A program made the position numbers and the translations under genes. A DNA stretch of 64,000 nt from Chitinophaga pollutisoli (GTDB taxonomy: Bacteria; Bacteroidota; Bacteroidia; Chitinophagales; Chitinophagaceae): contig NZ_CP149822.1 in NCBI RefSeq assembly GCF_038396755.1, positions 558,001-622,000 on the forward strand, written 5' to 3'. Every line of letters starts with the position of its first letter. Position 1 is the stretch's first letter. The notes under the pieces were generated by a model. The model was not told the DNA's origin. It was given only the letters and a program-made list of their open reading frames with translations, and ran no database searches. Shown here piece by piece: positions 27,287 through 37,473 of the stretch.

Positions 27287-28512
27287 TCAGATTTTAATGA
27301 ATATTTTTTTCCGGTACATGCGGTAGAGAATGAACCACATGAGCCCCAGCGCCAGGAAGCCCTGCAGCAATGTGGCATAAGGCGCGCCAAATACCTGGTC
27401 GTATGTGCGGCCGAGATGGATATACAACGATTCTTTCAGGAAGCCGCCAAACCCGTCGGCCAGCACGTACGCGGCGATGGAATTCACGCCGATCACGGTG
27501 AGGAGGAAAAAGCTTTTTTGTATCCGGCAACATCCGCCAGCCAGTAAAACAGCGCCATGAACAGGAAACAGCCCCCTCCGCTAGCCAATGTCCAGGAAGG
27601 CGTCCAGATCCTTTTCACGATAGGGCAAATTCCCGTAACATGCAATAGCAACCCCGCCGCCAGCAGCCCGATGCCGCAATACACGAACAACCGGATCCTG
27701 CGCTGCGGCGTATCATCTGATCGCAGCGCCTGCCCGGCGAAAGTGCCGAGGATCATGGTACCCAGCGTAGGGATAAAGCTCAGTGTGGCGTAACCACCGC
27801 CGTTGTATAGAAATGGCGCTTCCCGCGGGAACAGGTTCAGGAACCAGGTGTCGAATGCCCAGGCGAGATTTGTGTTTTTGTTCCAATGCGCGGCAAAGCC
27901 GTCGAAATTGTATTCCCATCCGGGGGGCACGCCCGTCAAAGCCTGGCCGGCATCCTGCACAGGATACAGCGCGAAAGCCAGCCAATATCCGAAGAGAATG
28001 GCCGCACAGGCTACGATCCGCGTTTTCGTGTTACAAAAACCTAGCGCAAACAGGAACGGATATCCCAGGCCGATCATCGTCAGCGTATCTTCAAAAGTAA
28101 AATTGGTCTGCTCCGAGTGCATGGAACGCAGGAAGATGCCCAAGAAAATCAGTATCAGCGAACGCACCAGGGTATGTCGCCACATGGCGGCGATGTTCTC
28201 CCCTTTCGCCATGCGCGCCGCCATGGAAAACGGCAGCGCTACGCCCACGAGAAACGAAAACGAAGGCTGGATCATATCATGCAGGGAACAACCCGCCCAG
28301 GGCACATGGCTCTGGTTGAAAGCCAGGAAACTCCAAAAACCGCTTTCGGGCAGCGCGGCGGATACTTTCTGAAGATTCAGCACTTCCGCCATCATCAGCA
28401 ACATGACGAAACCGCGATAGATATCCACAGAGGCGATTCTGCCAGAAACCGGTAGTACAGCGGGTTTAACGGGAGGCGGTGCGGTTGCTGCCGCCGGAGG
28501 GATAGCATTCAT
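27287..28512 (-). CDS. DUF5009/HGSNAT-like membrane acyltransferase (reading frame broken)
   Basis: Polytopic membrane protein of about 408 residues when joined, related to the heparan-alpha-glucosaminide N-acetyltransferase and YeiB-like group. The opening helix [18 protein letters not shown] and the segment [19 protein letters not shown] are typical. The frame from 28512 ends early at 27493 (FSSSP); the homologous C-terminus ([18 protein letters not shown] to the stop at 27287) is in the next frame. One extra base in the run at 27508-27512 restores [12 protein letters not shown]. It ends the minus-strand susCD operon and may acetylate or deacetylate imported sugars across the inner membrane. 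Confidence 0.8.
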
Positions 28513-28584
28513 GCGAGGTAATTATTGATGGTAGACAAGGTCGTAGGCCAGCTAAATATACAGGATAGTTCATAAAAAGTCTAT

Positions 28585-29687
28585 TTACCGCGCCGCCGCG
28601 CCTTTTTTCATCCCCAATATGCGGAGGGCATTCTTGTTGTAGATCTTCTCCAGCACGGCATCCGGCAGCCCAAGGCCATAAATCATCCAGCGGCCCTGTA
28701 AATGGTGCCCCTGCGCCGGGTCGAAGTACTCATCCGTCGTTTCCAGGAAACGGAAGTAAATCCGGTAAGCCCTGGCGTCGGGAGCGGTATCCGTACCAAA
28801 CAGCACCCGGTCCTGGTACCGGATCATGAATTTGCGGCAGGTAACCGGCTGGCGGCCCAGTTCGCTGATGCGCGCGCTGAACTCTACATAGAGATTGGGA
28901 TATTTGTCGAGCCATATGGACACCTGCCCGAGGTCTTCCGGCAGGTTGGCCATATGCGCACCGATGAAGATCGTGTTGGGATGCTTCTCCAGCACCCGGT
29001 TGCGTTGCTCCAGCAGCGCTTCTTTTGTAGGAAAACCATTGCCATGGAACGACCAGTCGGGATGCTGCCCCAGCTCGTCGTACCGCTCGTTATGTTCATC
29101 CAGCGGCGTAAAAAAGCTTTGGGGTCGGATACGTGCATTAACACCGGAATCCCCAGCTCACCGCATTTACCCCAAATTGGATCCAGTCGCGGATCGTCAA
29201 CCGCTACAAACCGCCCGGTTTTATCTTTTACCGACAACCCCAGGCTCTTGTATACTTTCACGCCGCCCGCACCCATCGCCACAGCTTCTTCCAGCCGCTT
29301 CGCTTCGTTCCTGCCAAAATCCGGCTCGTCGATCCGGCTCCATTCCGGCGCGAAGAACACCAGGAACCTTTCGCCGGTTGAATCTTTGGAACGCTGTATG
29401 TGTCTTTTGTAAAAATGATCTTTGGAATGCCCGTCCAGGCTCACCGCCATCACTACGCCCGTCTTGTCCATTTCAGCGAGATATTGGCCCGCCTTATCCA
29501 GGTTGCCGAGGTGATTATGGATATCGATCACGGGAAATTTAGGCCGTATGACCTCCGTCTGCGGCACCACCAGCTGGCTCACCGGCTTCCAGTCCACCAG
29601 CTTCAGCGCCGCCTTTTCCTGCGCCCGCGAGGGCAGGCACAGGAAAAAAGCAATGGCGCCGGCAAGGAAGGTTAGTTGTTTTAACAT
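28585..29687 (-). CDS. Exported amidohydrolase-family TIM-barrel hydrolase (reading frame broken)
   Basis: About 367 residues when joined. The signal peptide is MLKQLTFLAGAIAFFLCLPSRA. FPVIDIHNHLGNLDKA near residue 55 gives the metal-binding HxH of the amidohydrolase-2 type; IPVLMHVSDP and FIGAHMANLPEDLGQV supply later ligands, and VLFGTDTAPD carries the final aspartate. The frame starting at 29687 breaks at a six-A run (plus strand 29110-29115). One more base restores KAFFTPLDEHNERYDELG. It lies between susD and the acyltransferase. A lactone or modified-sugar substrate is possible; nothing in the sequence fixes it. Confidence 0.82.
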
Positions 29688-29712
29688 CTCCTTTCATTTT
29701 TTGGGGTGAACA

Positions 29713-31185
29713 TCAATAGTATCCCTGCGTTTGTTCCAGCACGCCGGGAGCCGCCTGGCCGATCTGCACCTGCGGGATGGGGAATACTTTCATGAACGCC
29801 TGCGGGCGGAGCGTTGCCGTCACCGCCGTTTGCGTTACATTGTTGTAATTCCGCTCCTCGCGGATCAGCTGCGTAAAACGGCCGGTACGTGTAAGATCGA
29901 ACCAGCGCTCGTTTTCGTAGGCGAATTCCAGCTGCCTTTCCAGCAGCAGCTTGTCATAAAAAGTGATCTCCGAGGCGATGTCCGCCGCTGTATAATTGTG
30001 AGTAGCATCCCCGAACGCGCGTTCCCGGATCTCATTAAGCGCAGCAACCGCCACCGCGGGCTGATTGCGGTGGAAAGCCACCTCCGCTCTCAGCAACACC
30101 ACATCGGCATACCGGATTACGGGCAGATCCAGGCCGGAAGCGTCGAACGTATGGGGAATGGCGTATTTGGAGACATAGGGATAAAAAATGGTAGGCGCAC
30201 CCGCAGATGCAGCAGTGTAATTCAACGTAACTGTCGCCGCCTTGCGCGTGTCCGCATCGTCGTACAATTTGATCAGGCTCCAGGACGGTAAAGCCACTTC
30301 ATTACCCCGGTTCACGATGCCAGCCGCACCGGCATTGGGGATGAAGGCGGTAGAAAGACCATGCCCGTTGGATCCGTCGATATATTTCAGTGAGAAGATC
30401 GCTTCGGGATTATCCTCCCCGGTCAGCTTCCACAAGTCAGCGAAGTTATCAGCAAGATCATACCCCTGCAAAGTCGCGAACTGGTCCAGCGCGGCTTGTG
30501 CGGCGGCCCAGTCTTTCCGGTACACCTGCACCTTCGCCAGCAACGCGATGGCTGCGGCCTTACTGGCCCTGCCACGCGCTATGCCCGACTGCAACGGTAA
30601 TTTGGCGGCTGCGTCGGTAAGGTCATCCACAATAAGCTGGTAGATCTCCGCCGCGGGCGACTTCCGCGTATTACGCGACGCTTCGATGCCGAGCACGCTC
30701 GTCACCTTCGGCACATCACCGAAGACACGCACGAGGTCAAAGTAAAACAGCGCGCGGAGAAACTTCGCTTCACCGGCAAACTGATCCTTCTGCCCGGCGC
30801 GATAGTCGGTTGGCCGGTCAATTTCCCCCAGCACGGAATTGGCGCGAAAGATGCCGTTGTACGTACTGATCCAGAAATTATTGAGCAGCGGGTTCCCCGG
30901 TTCAGGTGTTAGCCCGTCGAGCTCGAAAGAGCCGGCAATCGACTGGTTGGCAGACATGAAGAGGTTATCCGAAGGCACTTCCATCACGAGGTAATCACCC
31001 GGCTTGCGGCTTTGCAACCTGCTGTAAATGCCGATGGTCATCTGGTCGATATCGGCGGCCGTTTGCGGGAAGTTGGAGTTGGTGAGAAAGGATTCCGGCG
31101 AAAGGTCGAGCAGGTCACTTTTGCACCCCTGCCCGAAAACGGCGGCCATCATGCATGCGGCTATATAAATTCTGATAGGTTTCAT
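29713..31185 (-). CDS. SusD/RagB-type surface glycan-binding lipoprotein
   Basis: Second SusD of the window, 490 residues. The lipobox is FGQGC near residue 21, followed by KSDLLDLSPESFL. The helical core has AGEAKFLRALFYFDLVRVFGDVPKV near residues 130-154. The C-terminal half holds RYADVVLLRAEVAFHRN and LLLERQLEFAYENERWFDLTRTGRF, typical of the SusD_RagB domain. It starts 18 bases after the SusC stop, so the two form one importer. It is shorter than the first SusD (612 residues) and belongs to a different branch. Confidence 0.94.
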   Translation of the reverse strand: MKPIRIYIAACMMAAVFGQGCKSDLLDLSPESFLTNSNFPQTAADIDQMTIGIYSRLQSRKPGDYLVMEVPSDNLFMSANQSIAGSFELDGLTPEPGNPLLNNFWISTYNGIFRANSVLGEIDRPTDYRAGQKDQFAGEAKFLRALFYFDLVRVFGDVPKVTSVLGIEASRNTRKSPAAEIYQLIVDDLTDAAAKLPLQSGIARGRASKAAAIALLAKVQVYRKDWAAAQAALDQFATLQGYDLADNFADLWKLTGEDNPEAIFSLKYIDGSNGHGLSTAFIPNAGAAGIVNRGNEVALPSWSLIKLYDDADTRKAATVTLNYTAASAGAPTIFYPYVSKYAIPHTFDASGLDLPVIRYADVVLLRAEVAFHRNQPAVAVAALNEIRERAFGDATHNYTAADIASEITFYDKLLLERQLEFAYENERWFDLTRTGRFTQLIREERNYNNVTQTAVTATLRPQAFMKVFPIPQVQIGQAAPGVLEQTQGYY

Positions 31186-31203
31186 TGCTGAATCGTTTTT
31201 CGT

Positions 31204-34200
31204 TTAGAATTGAACGTTGAGACCGAACGTCACTACGCGGTTAATGGGTTCCGTACCATCGTTGTACCCGGGGTAAGGCCCGTTGTACCCTTCCGGATTG
31301 TATCCGTGATAACCTTTATCCGTTACCATGAGGAGGTTTGCCACGGAGCAATACATCCGCAGCTGGCTCATACGGAGGCGGCGGGAGATGCTTTCCGGGA
31401 AATTATATCCCAGGTTGACGTTGCGCACCGCGAAGTAAGAACCATTCTCCAGGTAAAGGTCCGAGCGGCCCTGGAAGTTCAGCGTACTGAGTGCCGCGGC
31501 GGGCGTGCGGCCGTCGCCCGGCTCCTGTTCAGACCACCATTGGTTCTTCACCAGGTCGCGGCGCATGGCGCCCACGAGCGCGCCCTGGTAGTATTGATTT
31601 TCGTAGTTGTAGACTTTAGCGCCCAGGTTGGCCTGCACGGCGATGCTGAGGTCAAAGTTTTTGTAAGAGAAATCGTTCACCATACCGATGATCGCTTTCG
31701 GCTGGTAATTGCCGAGGATAACGCGGTCGCGTGCGTCGATGTTGCCATCTTTATTCACGTCTTCATAAATGGGATTTCCCAACCTGCTGCCGGGATACAA
31801 CGGGATGCCGCTGTTCAGCACTTCATTGCTGGTAATCACGCCGATCGCTTTGTAACCGTAGTAAGAGAACATCGGCTCGCCCACGCGCAGGAGCCACGAC
31901 ATGCCGTACTGGTCTTCAAACAACTTTTCCTTGTCCACGCCCATATTCAGCACTTTGTTGCGGTTCATGGAGAAGTTGAAGGCCGTTTGCCAGGTGAACT
32001 TACCGGTCAGGTTTTGGGAATTGATCTCGATTTCGAAGCCCTTGTTGCCGATGTCCCCGATGTTGGAAATGGAACCTGTAAAGCCGCTGATCGCGGGAAC
32101 GGCTACACTGTAAAGGAGATCATTGGTGCGCTTGTCATAATAATCGGCCGTGATGTTGATGCGGTTACGGAACAGGCCGATATCGATGCCGAAATCATAG
32201 CTACGGGTTTTCTCCCAGCTGAGTGCGCGGTTCTCGAGCGATGTCTGGGCTTTGCCCTTCCCAAGCTGATTGTTGGGAGAATATACGGTGCTGCCAATAC
32301 CTCCCTGCCAGGAAAAGTCCCCGATATTGAAGTTGCCCGTTACGCCGTAACTGGCGCGGAGTTTCAGGTTGCTCAGCAGGGCGTTGCCTTTGAGAAAATC
32401 TTCTTCCGATACGCGCCAGGCGGCGGAAGCGGACGGGAAGTAACCCCATTGGTTGTCGGGCCCGAAGCGCGATGAGCCATCCGCCCGCACCGAAGCGGCG
32501 ATCAGGTATTTGGATTTATAGGCATAGTTAACGCGCGCGAAGTAAGACATCAGCCCCCAGGCCGACTTGGTGGAACCGGTGGAACTGGGATCGATGATAC
32601 CGTTGTTGAGCGTTTTGATGATATCGTTTTCAAATGACCCCGGCAGCACGCCCATGTAAGCGTTGCGGTAAGTATTACGCTGGAAGGAGGCGCCTGCAAT
32701 AGCGTTGAGGTCGTGGTGTTTTCCGAAGGTCTTATTGTAGCTCAGCACATTTTCGTTGAGCAGGTTGATATTGCGGTTGTCGCTGGCGGTGCCGTTGCTG
32801 ATACCGTTATTGGTGGCGAAGCGCGCCTGGAAGCGCTCGTTGGTGCCGTAGGATACGTTTCCGGCGAAAGAGCTTCTGAAACTCAGGTCCGGCGTGAATT
32901 GCAGCGCAATGAACAGTTCTCCGATATTGGAAAAAGCCTGCTGCGTGATTTGCGTGCCGTCGAGGATGGCCATCGGGTTGGCCTGGCTCGTTACCACTGC
33001 ACCCCACAGATCCCGCGCACGGGGATACGTGCCGTCATCGTTTTTCGTAGGAACGAATGAAGGATACTTCGCGAGGCTCACCGTGCTGGTGGGCGCCAGG
33101 CGGCGGGTGGAATAAATGGGGTTCACCATCAGCCCCGCGCTTACTACCTTATTGACTTTCACATCCAGGTTGGCGCGAATGCCATACTGGTTGAAACCGG
33201 TGGTTTTGATCGTCCCTTTTTCACTTTTCACCGTGCCGGACACATAATATCTCACGTTCTCCGTGCCGCCGCTGACAGACATATTATAATTCTGAAACGG
33301 CGCGTTCTGCGTCACCGCATCCTGCCAGATATTATTCACGCCATTCATCAAAACAGGGTTAACCTGGTATTGCGCGAGCCTTCGGTCATCACCCCAAACG
33401 GGAATGGTGACGTCGCCTCCCGCCCAGGCCAGTTCGCGGTTCTGGTAGCGAACGGCGTAGTCGTAGAATTCCTGCCCGGTGATCCAGTCTTTATGCAACA
33501 TCGGCGACGAAACGCCGGCGAAGGAATTGACCGACAGCACGGGTTTCCCGGTACGGCCTTTTTTGGTGGTCACGATGATAACACCCCCTGCCGCGCGCGA
33601 ACCATAGATAGCGGCGGAAGAAGCGTCTTTCAAAACTTCGATGGATGCGATATCGTTCATGCTGACGCTGCCCAGACCCGCGCCCGGAAAGCCGTCGATC
33701 ACCACGAGGGGGTCATTGCTCGCGTCAATGGAACCTGCGCCGCGGATACGGATAACGGGTGGTGCACCCGGCGCTGAACTTGTCTGCACCACGTTCACGC
33801 CGGCGATACGGCCGGTGAGGGCGGATTCCACGCGGCCAACAGGCACCTGGTCCAGCTTCACGTTTTCCAGTTTGGAAACAGAAGCGGTGAGGGAGCTTTT
33901 TTTCATGGTGCCGTAACCGACTACCACTACTTCGTTCAACGATTTTTCGCTGCTGCGGAGGGTAACGTTTTGGGTTCCCGCGCCGGAGAAAGGAATTTCC
34001 TGGGGCAGCATGCCGATGAATTTGAAAACGAGCACCCCGGCCTGTGGTGTTACGGATAAAGTGTAGCGGCCGGATTCGTCTGTAGCGGTTCCGCGCGGCG
34101 TACCTTTCAGCGCTACGGACACGCCTGGCAACGGCGTGCCGTCTTCCCCCTTAACAATTCCCGACAGGCGCCATTCTCCGCCTTGCAGTGCCGCTGCCGC

Positions 34201-34275
34201 CTGTGGTATCAGCAGGGTGCAAACCCACAGGTACAGGCATGCGATGATGATTCGACGATGCGATGTTCGTTTCAT
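31204..34275 (-). CDS. SusC/RagA TonB-linked outer membrane protein
   Basis: TonB-dependent glycan importer, 1023 residues, without the STN domain found in the other SusC here, so it does not signal through a FecR. The signal peptide is followed by a carboxypeptidase-like repeat (SGIVKGEDGTPLPGVSVALKGTPRGTATDESGRYTL, about residues 38-73), the TonB-box-like NEVVVVGYGTMKKSSL, and the plug with VGRVESALTGRIAGVNVVQTSSAPGA. The beta-barrel then runs to a terminal phenylalanine (VTFGLNVQF). Its promoter carries a LacI-type site, so control is probably by the adjacent regulator. Confidence 0.95.
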   Translation of the reverse strand: MKRTSHRRIIIACLYLWVCTLLIPQAAAALQGGEWRLSGIVKGEDGTPLPGVSVALKGTPRGTATDESGRYTLSVTPQAGVLVFKFIGMLPQEIPFSGAGTQNVTLRSSEKSLNEVVVVGYGTMKKSSLTASVSKLENVKLDQVPVGRVESALTGRIAGVNVVQTSSAPGAPPVIRIRGAGSIDASNDPLVVIDGFPGAGLGSVSMNDIASIEVLKDASSAAIYGSRAAGGVIIVTTKKGRTGKPVLSVNSFAGVSSPMLHKDWITGQEFYDYAVRYQNRELAWAGGDVTIPVWGDDRRLAQYQVNPVLMNGVNNIWQDAVTQNAPFQNYNMSVSGGTENVRYYVSGTVKSEKGTIKTTGFNQYGIRANLDVKVNKVVSAGLMVNPIYSTRRLAPTSTVSLAKYPSFVPTKNDDGTYPRARDLWGAVVTSQANPMAILDGTQITQQAFSNIGELFIALQFTPDLSFRSSFAGNVSYGTNERFQARFATNNGISNGTASDNRNINLLNENVLSYNKTFGKHHDLNAIAGASFQRNTYRNAYMGVLPGSFENDIIKTLNNGIIDPSSTGSTKSAWGLMSYFARVNYAYKSKYLIAASVRADGSSRFGPDNQWGYFPSASAAWRVSEEDFLKGNALLSNLKLRASYGVTGNFNIGDFSWQGGIGSTVYSPNNQLGKGKAQTSLENRALSWEKTRSYDFGIDIGLFRNRINITADYYDKRTNDLLYSVAVPAISGFTGSISNIGDIGNKGFEIEINSQNLTGKFTWQTAFNFSMNRNKVLNMGVDKEKLFEDQYGMSWLLRVGEPMFSYYGYKAIGVITSNEVLNSGIPLYPGSRLGNPIYEDVNKDGNIDARDRVILGNYQPKAIIGMVNDFSYKNFDLSIAVQANLGAKVYNYENQYYQGALVGAMRRDLVKNQWWSEQEPGDGRTPAAALSTLNFQGRSDLYLENGSYFAVRNVNLGYNFPESISRRLRMSQLRMYCSVANLLMVTDKGYHGYNPEGYNGPYPGYNDGTEPINRVVTFGLNVQF

Positions 34276-34537
34276 ATGTATGGATTTTGATTGAAAACAG
34301 CATTATTGTCCGGAACCGGAGCATGCGGCGGCCATGCAGGGGCGCGAAATGCCATGCCCGATCCCTTGCACGAATGGGGATCGCACAGCATGCCCGGGCC
34401 CTTTCTGGGCGTTTACCTTCTTATTCTCCGAATTCCTGTAGTCTGATATTCACATGCACGTTGCGTCTTTCCTGTATGCCTGTCGTTCTTCTAAGTGAGC
34501 TGTCTGTAACGTGGCGCGGGTTCCGTTCGGAACAACA

Positions 34538-34570
34538 CAAACATAATGCGTTTTTTTGAAGAAAAAACAA
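34538..34570 (-). promoter_or_regulatory. Bacteroidota-type promoter of the susC operon
   Basis: On the minus strand: TTG at 34570-34568, a 22-base spacer, and TATGTTTG at 34545-34538, which fits TAnnTTTG exactly. It predicts a start site near 34531 and a leader of about 255 bases. It lies just downstream of the operator-like site at 34582-34595. Confidence 0.6.
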
Positions 34571-34581
34571 TTTTAACTAAT

Positions 34582-34595
34582 TGTTTGCGCACACA
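34582..34595. promoter_or_regulatory. LacI-family operator-like site at the susC promoter
   Basis: TGTTTGCGCACACA, one mismatch from the palindrome TGTGTGCGCACACA whose perfect form lies upstream of the lyase genes. The centre CG step is typical for LacI-family sites. It sits 11 bases upstream of the susC -33 box. Confidence 0.6.
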
Positions 34596-34664
34596 CCTAG
34601 AAATTATCTAAAATGGGTACGTACACGCTATTTTTTAATCAATAATCTATCAAAGTGTGGAATT

Positions 34665-34693
34665 AAAAAAGCCGGTACACAACGCGCACCGGC
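34665..34693 (-). terminator. Terminator after the LacI-family regulator
   Basis: GCCGGT at 34671-34676 and its complement at 34688-34693 with an 11-base loop. On the minus strand it is followed by six T and TAATT. It lies 23 bases after the regulator's stop. Confidence 0.75.
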
Positions 34694-34715
34694 CAAAAAG
34701 TTAGGGCAGGGATGG

Positions 34716-35815
34716 CTACAGGTTCATTTTGCGCTCCAGCAAAGGCGCCTCATCATGATCCGCGAGATAATAATTAACGTTCTCCCGGGTAACGATATCC
34801 AATGGCATGTATTTCATCAAAGGAATCTCCCGGCCAAGGATCACATGCTCCGCCAGGTAATATACCGACCAGTACCCCTGCCCGAACGGCCCCTGGTTGA
34901 TGAGGAAATGAATCTGCTCCTTCTGCAGGTATTGCAGGTTCTGCGGCAACAGGTCGTAGCCCACCACCTTGATATGGGAAATCCTCCGCTGCTCTAGGTA
35001 ACTGGCAATAGAGTAAGCCTTTGACGTGGTCACGAAAATCCCCCCAGCCTGGGATGGTCCTCGATCAGGGCGTCCAGCTGGGCTACAAACGCCGATTTGT
35101 TGGACCTGTCCAGCTCCGCGGCCACCACGGTATATTGCTCCTCCAGGTGGTGCTGCGCAAAGTAATTCCGAAACCCCTTCTCCTTCTTCCCCAGGTGCGA
35201 CGCGTTGGCCGCCTGCTCGTCGATATGCGCCACCAGCAAAGTGCAGGGCCCCGGAACACCGTAATGGAACAGCTTCCCGGCCAGCAGGCCGCTCGTGTAC
35301 AGATCCGAGCCGATATAACTCAACGGCGTATATTCCGATATCTGGCTATTAAATATAACAAATGGAATCCCGGCCCGCTGCAATGCCTCGAAATACGGCA
35401 GGCTTTCCTTATAAAACACCGGAGATATCACCACCCCCTCATGCCCCCCGGCCAGCATGGCGTCCGCACATTCCTGGAACGAAGCGATGCTATAAGGATC
35501 GAACATATACCGGGTTACCGACACGCCGTAATGCCGCAGGGCCTTTTCCGCCTGCTCCACCCCTGCGCGCGGCTCCAGCCAATAGCTGTCCGCCGACGGG
35601 TCCGGCATCAGCGCGCCCAGGCTGTACTGCTTGTTCGCCCCCAGCGCCCGCGCGATCAGGTTCGGTTCGTATTGCATCTCTTCAATGATCTTCAACACCT
35701 TCTCGCGTACGTCTTCCGCGACTTTCCCCCGGTTATGGATCACCCTGTCCACGGTCCCGGTAGACACTCCCGCCTTCAAGGCGATGTCTTTAATCCTGAC
35801 TGATTTGCCGCTCAT
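34716..35815 (-). CDS. LacI-family transcriptional regulator (reading frame broken)
   Basis: DNA-binding regulator of about 366 residues when joined. The N-terminal helix-turn-helix is SVRIKDIALKAGVSTGTVDRVIHNRGKVAEDVREKVLKII (residues 4-43), followed by a periplasmic-binding-protein-like sensor domain (ALGANKQYSLGALMPDPSADSYWLEP onward). The frame from 35815 stops at 35030; the rest of the sensor domain (TTSKAYSIASYLEQRRISHIKVVGYDLL) is in the next frame. One extra base in the six-C run (plus strand 35040-35045) gives LGGIFVTTSKAYS. It lies between a susCD operon and a lyase operon, each with matching palindromic sites, so it is the likely regulator of both. Confidence 0.88.
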
Positions 35816-35934
35816 GAATTTTCACTTATTGGTATAAAAAGGGATGTGATGATGCTTATCACGAAAACATACCCAATCCGGTAATATTATGCTGCTATAC
35901 ACAGGTTTCTTTCACCTGCTGACTTAATTTTTCA

Positions 35935-35956
35935 TTAGTGTGTGCGCACACACTAA
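35935..35956. promoter_or_regulatory. Perfect 22-bp palindrome upstream of the lyase genes (LacI-type operator)
   Basis: The core AGTGTGTGCGCACACACT (35937-35954) is fully palindromic, and the symmetry extends two more bases on each side. It has the central CG typical of LacI-family sites and lies between the divergent regulator (start 35815) and lyase (start 36086) genes. Confidence 0.75.
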
Positions 35957-35970
35957 ATTTTTACTTAGTT

Positions 35971-35984
35971 TGTGTCCGCACACA
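35971..35984. promoter_or_regulatory. Second LacI-type site upstream of the lyase genes
   Basis: TGTGTCCGCACACA, one mismatch from the same palindrome. Its centre is 32 bases (about three helical turns) from the centre of the perfect site, so two dimers could bind on one face of the DNA. A weak -7-like box, TTAGTTTG at 35965-35972, overlaps it. Confidence 0.65.
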
Positions 35985-36085
35985 CAAGATAGGTAAAAAA
36001 CACAACGGCTCCATTCTTCCCCGGCAGAAAACAACAATTTCCACATCCACGTCACTCGTCAACCTTCACCATCAAATATCAGCAA

Positions 36086-37440
36086 ATGAGACTTTTTCAG
36101 CCCTGGCATGCATTACTGGCACTGGCGCCTTTCCTCTACGGAGGCGCTTCGTGCATTAAAAACGAACACCCCGCCCCCGGCGACTCCACCGCATGCAAGC
36201 CATGCTCCAACGAACTCGTCAGGTTCGCACTCACCCCCTCCCAACTATCCACCGCCGCGGCGCCCGACGGCGAAAATGTACTCGCCAACCTGGTCGACGG
36301 CTCCACCGGCACCCGCTGGTCCGGCCAGGGCGACCCGCAATCAGTTACCATCAAACTGGACTCCATTCGCGCTGTGGGCTCCGTCCGCATCGCATTCCAC
36401 ACCGGCGGCAACGCCACCCGCACCTCCAGCTTTGAAATCGCCATCTCCCCCGACAGTTCCAACTGGACGACCGTGGTGCCCGTGCAAAATTCCACGCCCA
36501 ACATCACCACGCTCCAGACATTTGGATTCCCCGCTACCTGCACCCGCTACGTCCGCATCACCGGCCACGGCAACAGTCAAAGTAACTGGAACAGCTACAC
36601 GGAAGTGGAAGTGTGGGGCTGCGGAACCAGCGCCGAAGCGGAAGGGAAAATCGATCTCACCGGCGACTGGGAAACCGGCGATGGATCGCAATGGGACGAC
36701 GGATGGTCCGGCAAAGACTCCGCCGCGCAATTCCAGATCGTCACCAACCCTAAAAGGCAGGGCAATTACGCCGCCAGGTTCACCGTCCGCCCCGGCGACC
36801 GCGTCTGCAAAAACGGCAACTGCACCAGCGGCGAACGCATGGAAATGAACCGCTGGAATTACGTCCGCGAAACCGTGGGAGACGAATACTTCTACGGATG
36901 GTCCACAATGTTCCCCGAAGACTGGCAGCAGCCGGAAGGCTGGGCTATTTTCATGCAATGGCACGCCCATACGCCTATCTCCCCCCGATCGCATTCGGCG
37001 TGAAAGACAATAACGTACGGGTGGAATTCAGCAGCGGAGACATCGGTGAATGGTGGCCCGCCGAATACCAGCAAAACCACAACATTGCACAGCTGAACAA
37101 GGGCAAATGGCACGATTTCATTGTTCGGGTGCGCTTTAAACCCGACAGCACAGGGCTGCTCGAAGTCTGGCACCGGCTGGAAGGGCAGGCCGAGTTTTCG
37201 CAGGTGCTCTCCCTCCCCAAAGTGCCCACGCTGCAGTGGTCCAACGAGGCAGACGACGTATCGGAGAATTACCGCATACCTTACACCCGCAGCGATCTCG
37301 GCGCCGGTTACACGTCGGGATTATACGTAAAGCACGGGCTGTACAGGGGTATCGACTCCCTGAAAACCAGCACGCTGTACCAGGACAACTGGCATCGCGG
37401 CACCTCGTTCAAAGCGATCCGCGCCACTTTCAATAATTAA
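36086..37440 (+). CDS. F5/8 type C-polysaccharide lyase lipoprotein, copy 1 (reading frame broken)
   Basis: Surface lipoprotein of about 451 residues when joined. The signal peptide ends in GGASC. A discoidin-type (F5/8 type C) carbohydrate-binding domain follows, with NVLANLVDGSTGTRWSGQGD and TRYVRITGHGNSQSNWNSYTEVEVWGCG (about residues 50-190). Next comes a lyase domain of the PF14099 kind, related to PL13/PL20 enzymes, with YFYGWSTMFPEDWQQPEGW, IFMQWH and GLYVKHGLYRG. The frame breaks at a six-C run, 36981-36986; a seventh C gives TPISPPIAFGVKDNN. It starts the plus-strand arm of the LacI-controlled locus. The substrate is probably a uronate-containing glycan. Confidence 0.82.
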
Positions 37441-37473
37441 TCTGAATCCCCCCAATCGATTTTAACCTTCCCC

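Larger units (their letters stand above)
34276..34715 (-). other. 440-base intergenic region holding the susC promoter, a LacI-type site and a terminator
   Basis: No gene is seen. From high to low coordinates it holds the regulator's terminator (34665-34693), an operator-like site (34582-34595), a promoter (34538-34570), and then about 255 bases of long susC leader rich in short GC repeats (GCATGC and GGCATG repeats near 34320-34400). The long leader may fold, but no known riboswitch was recognised. Confidence 0.6.

Noticed and set aside
35938..36159. 73-codon plus-strand frame over the LacI-type palindromes
   Set aside because: It is built from the palindrome itself and crosses the start of the lyase gene in another frame; no protein family.
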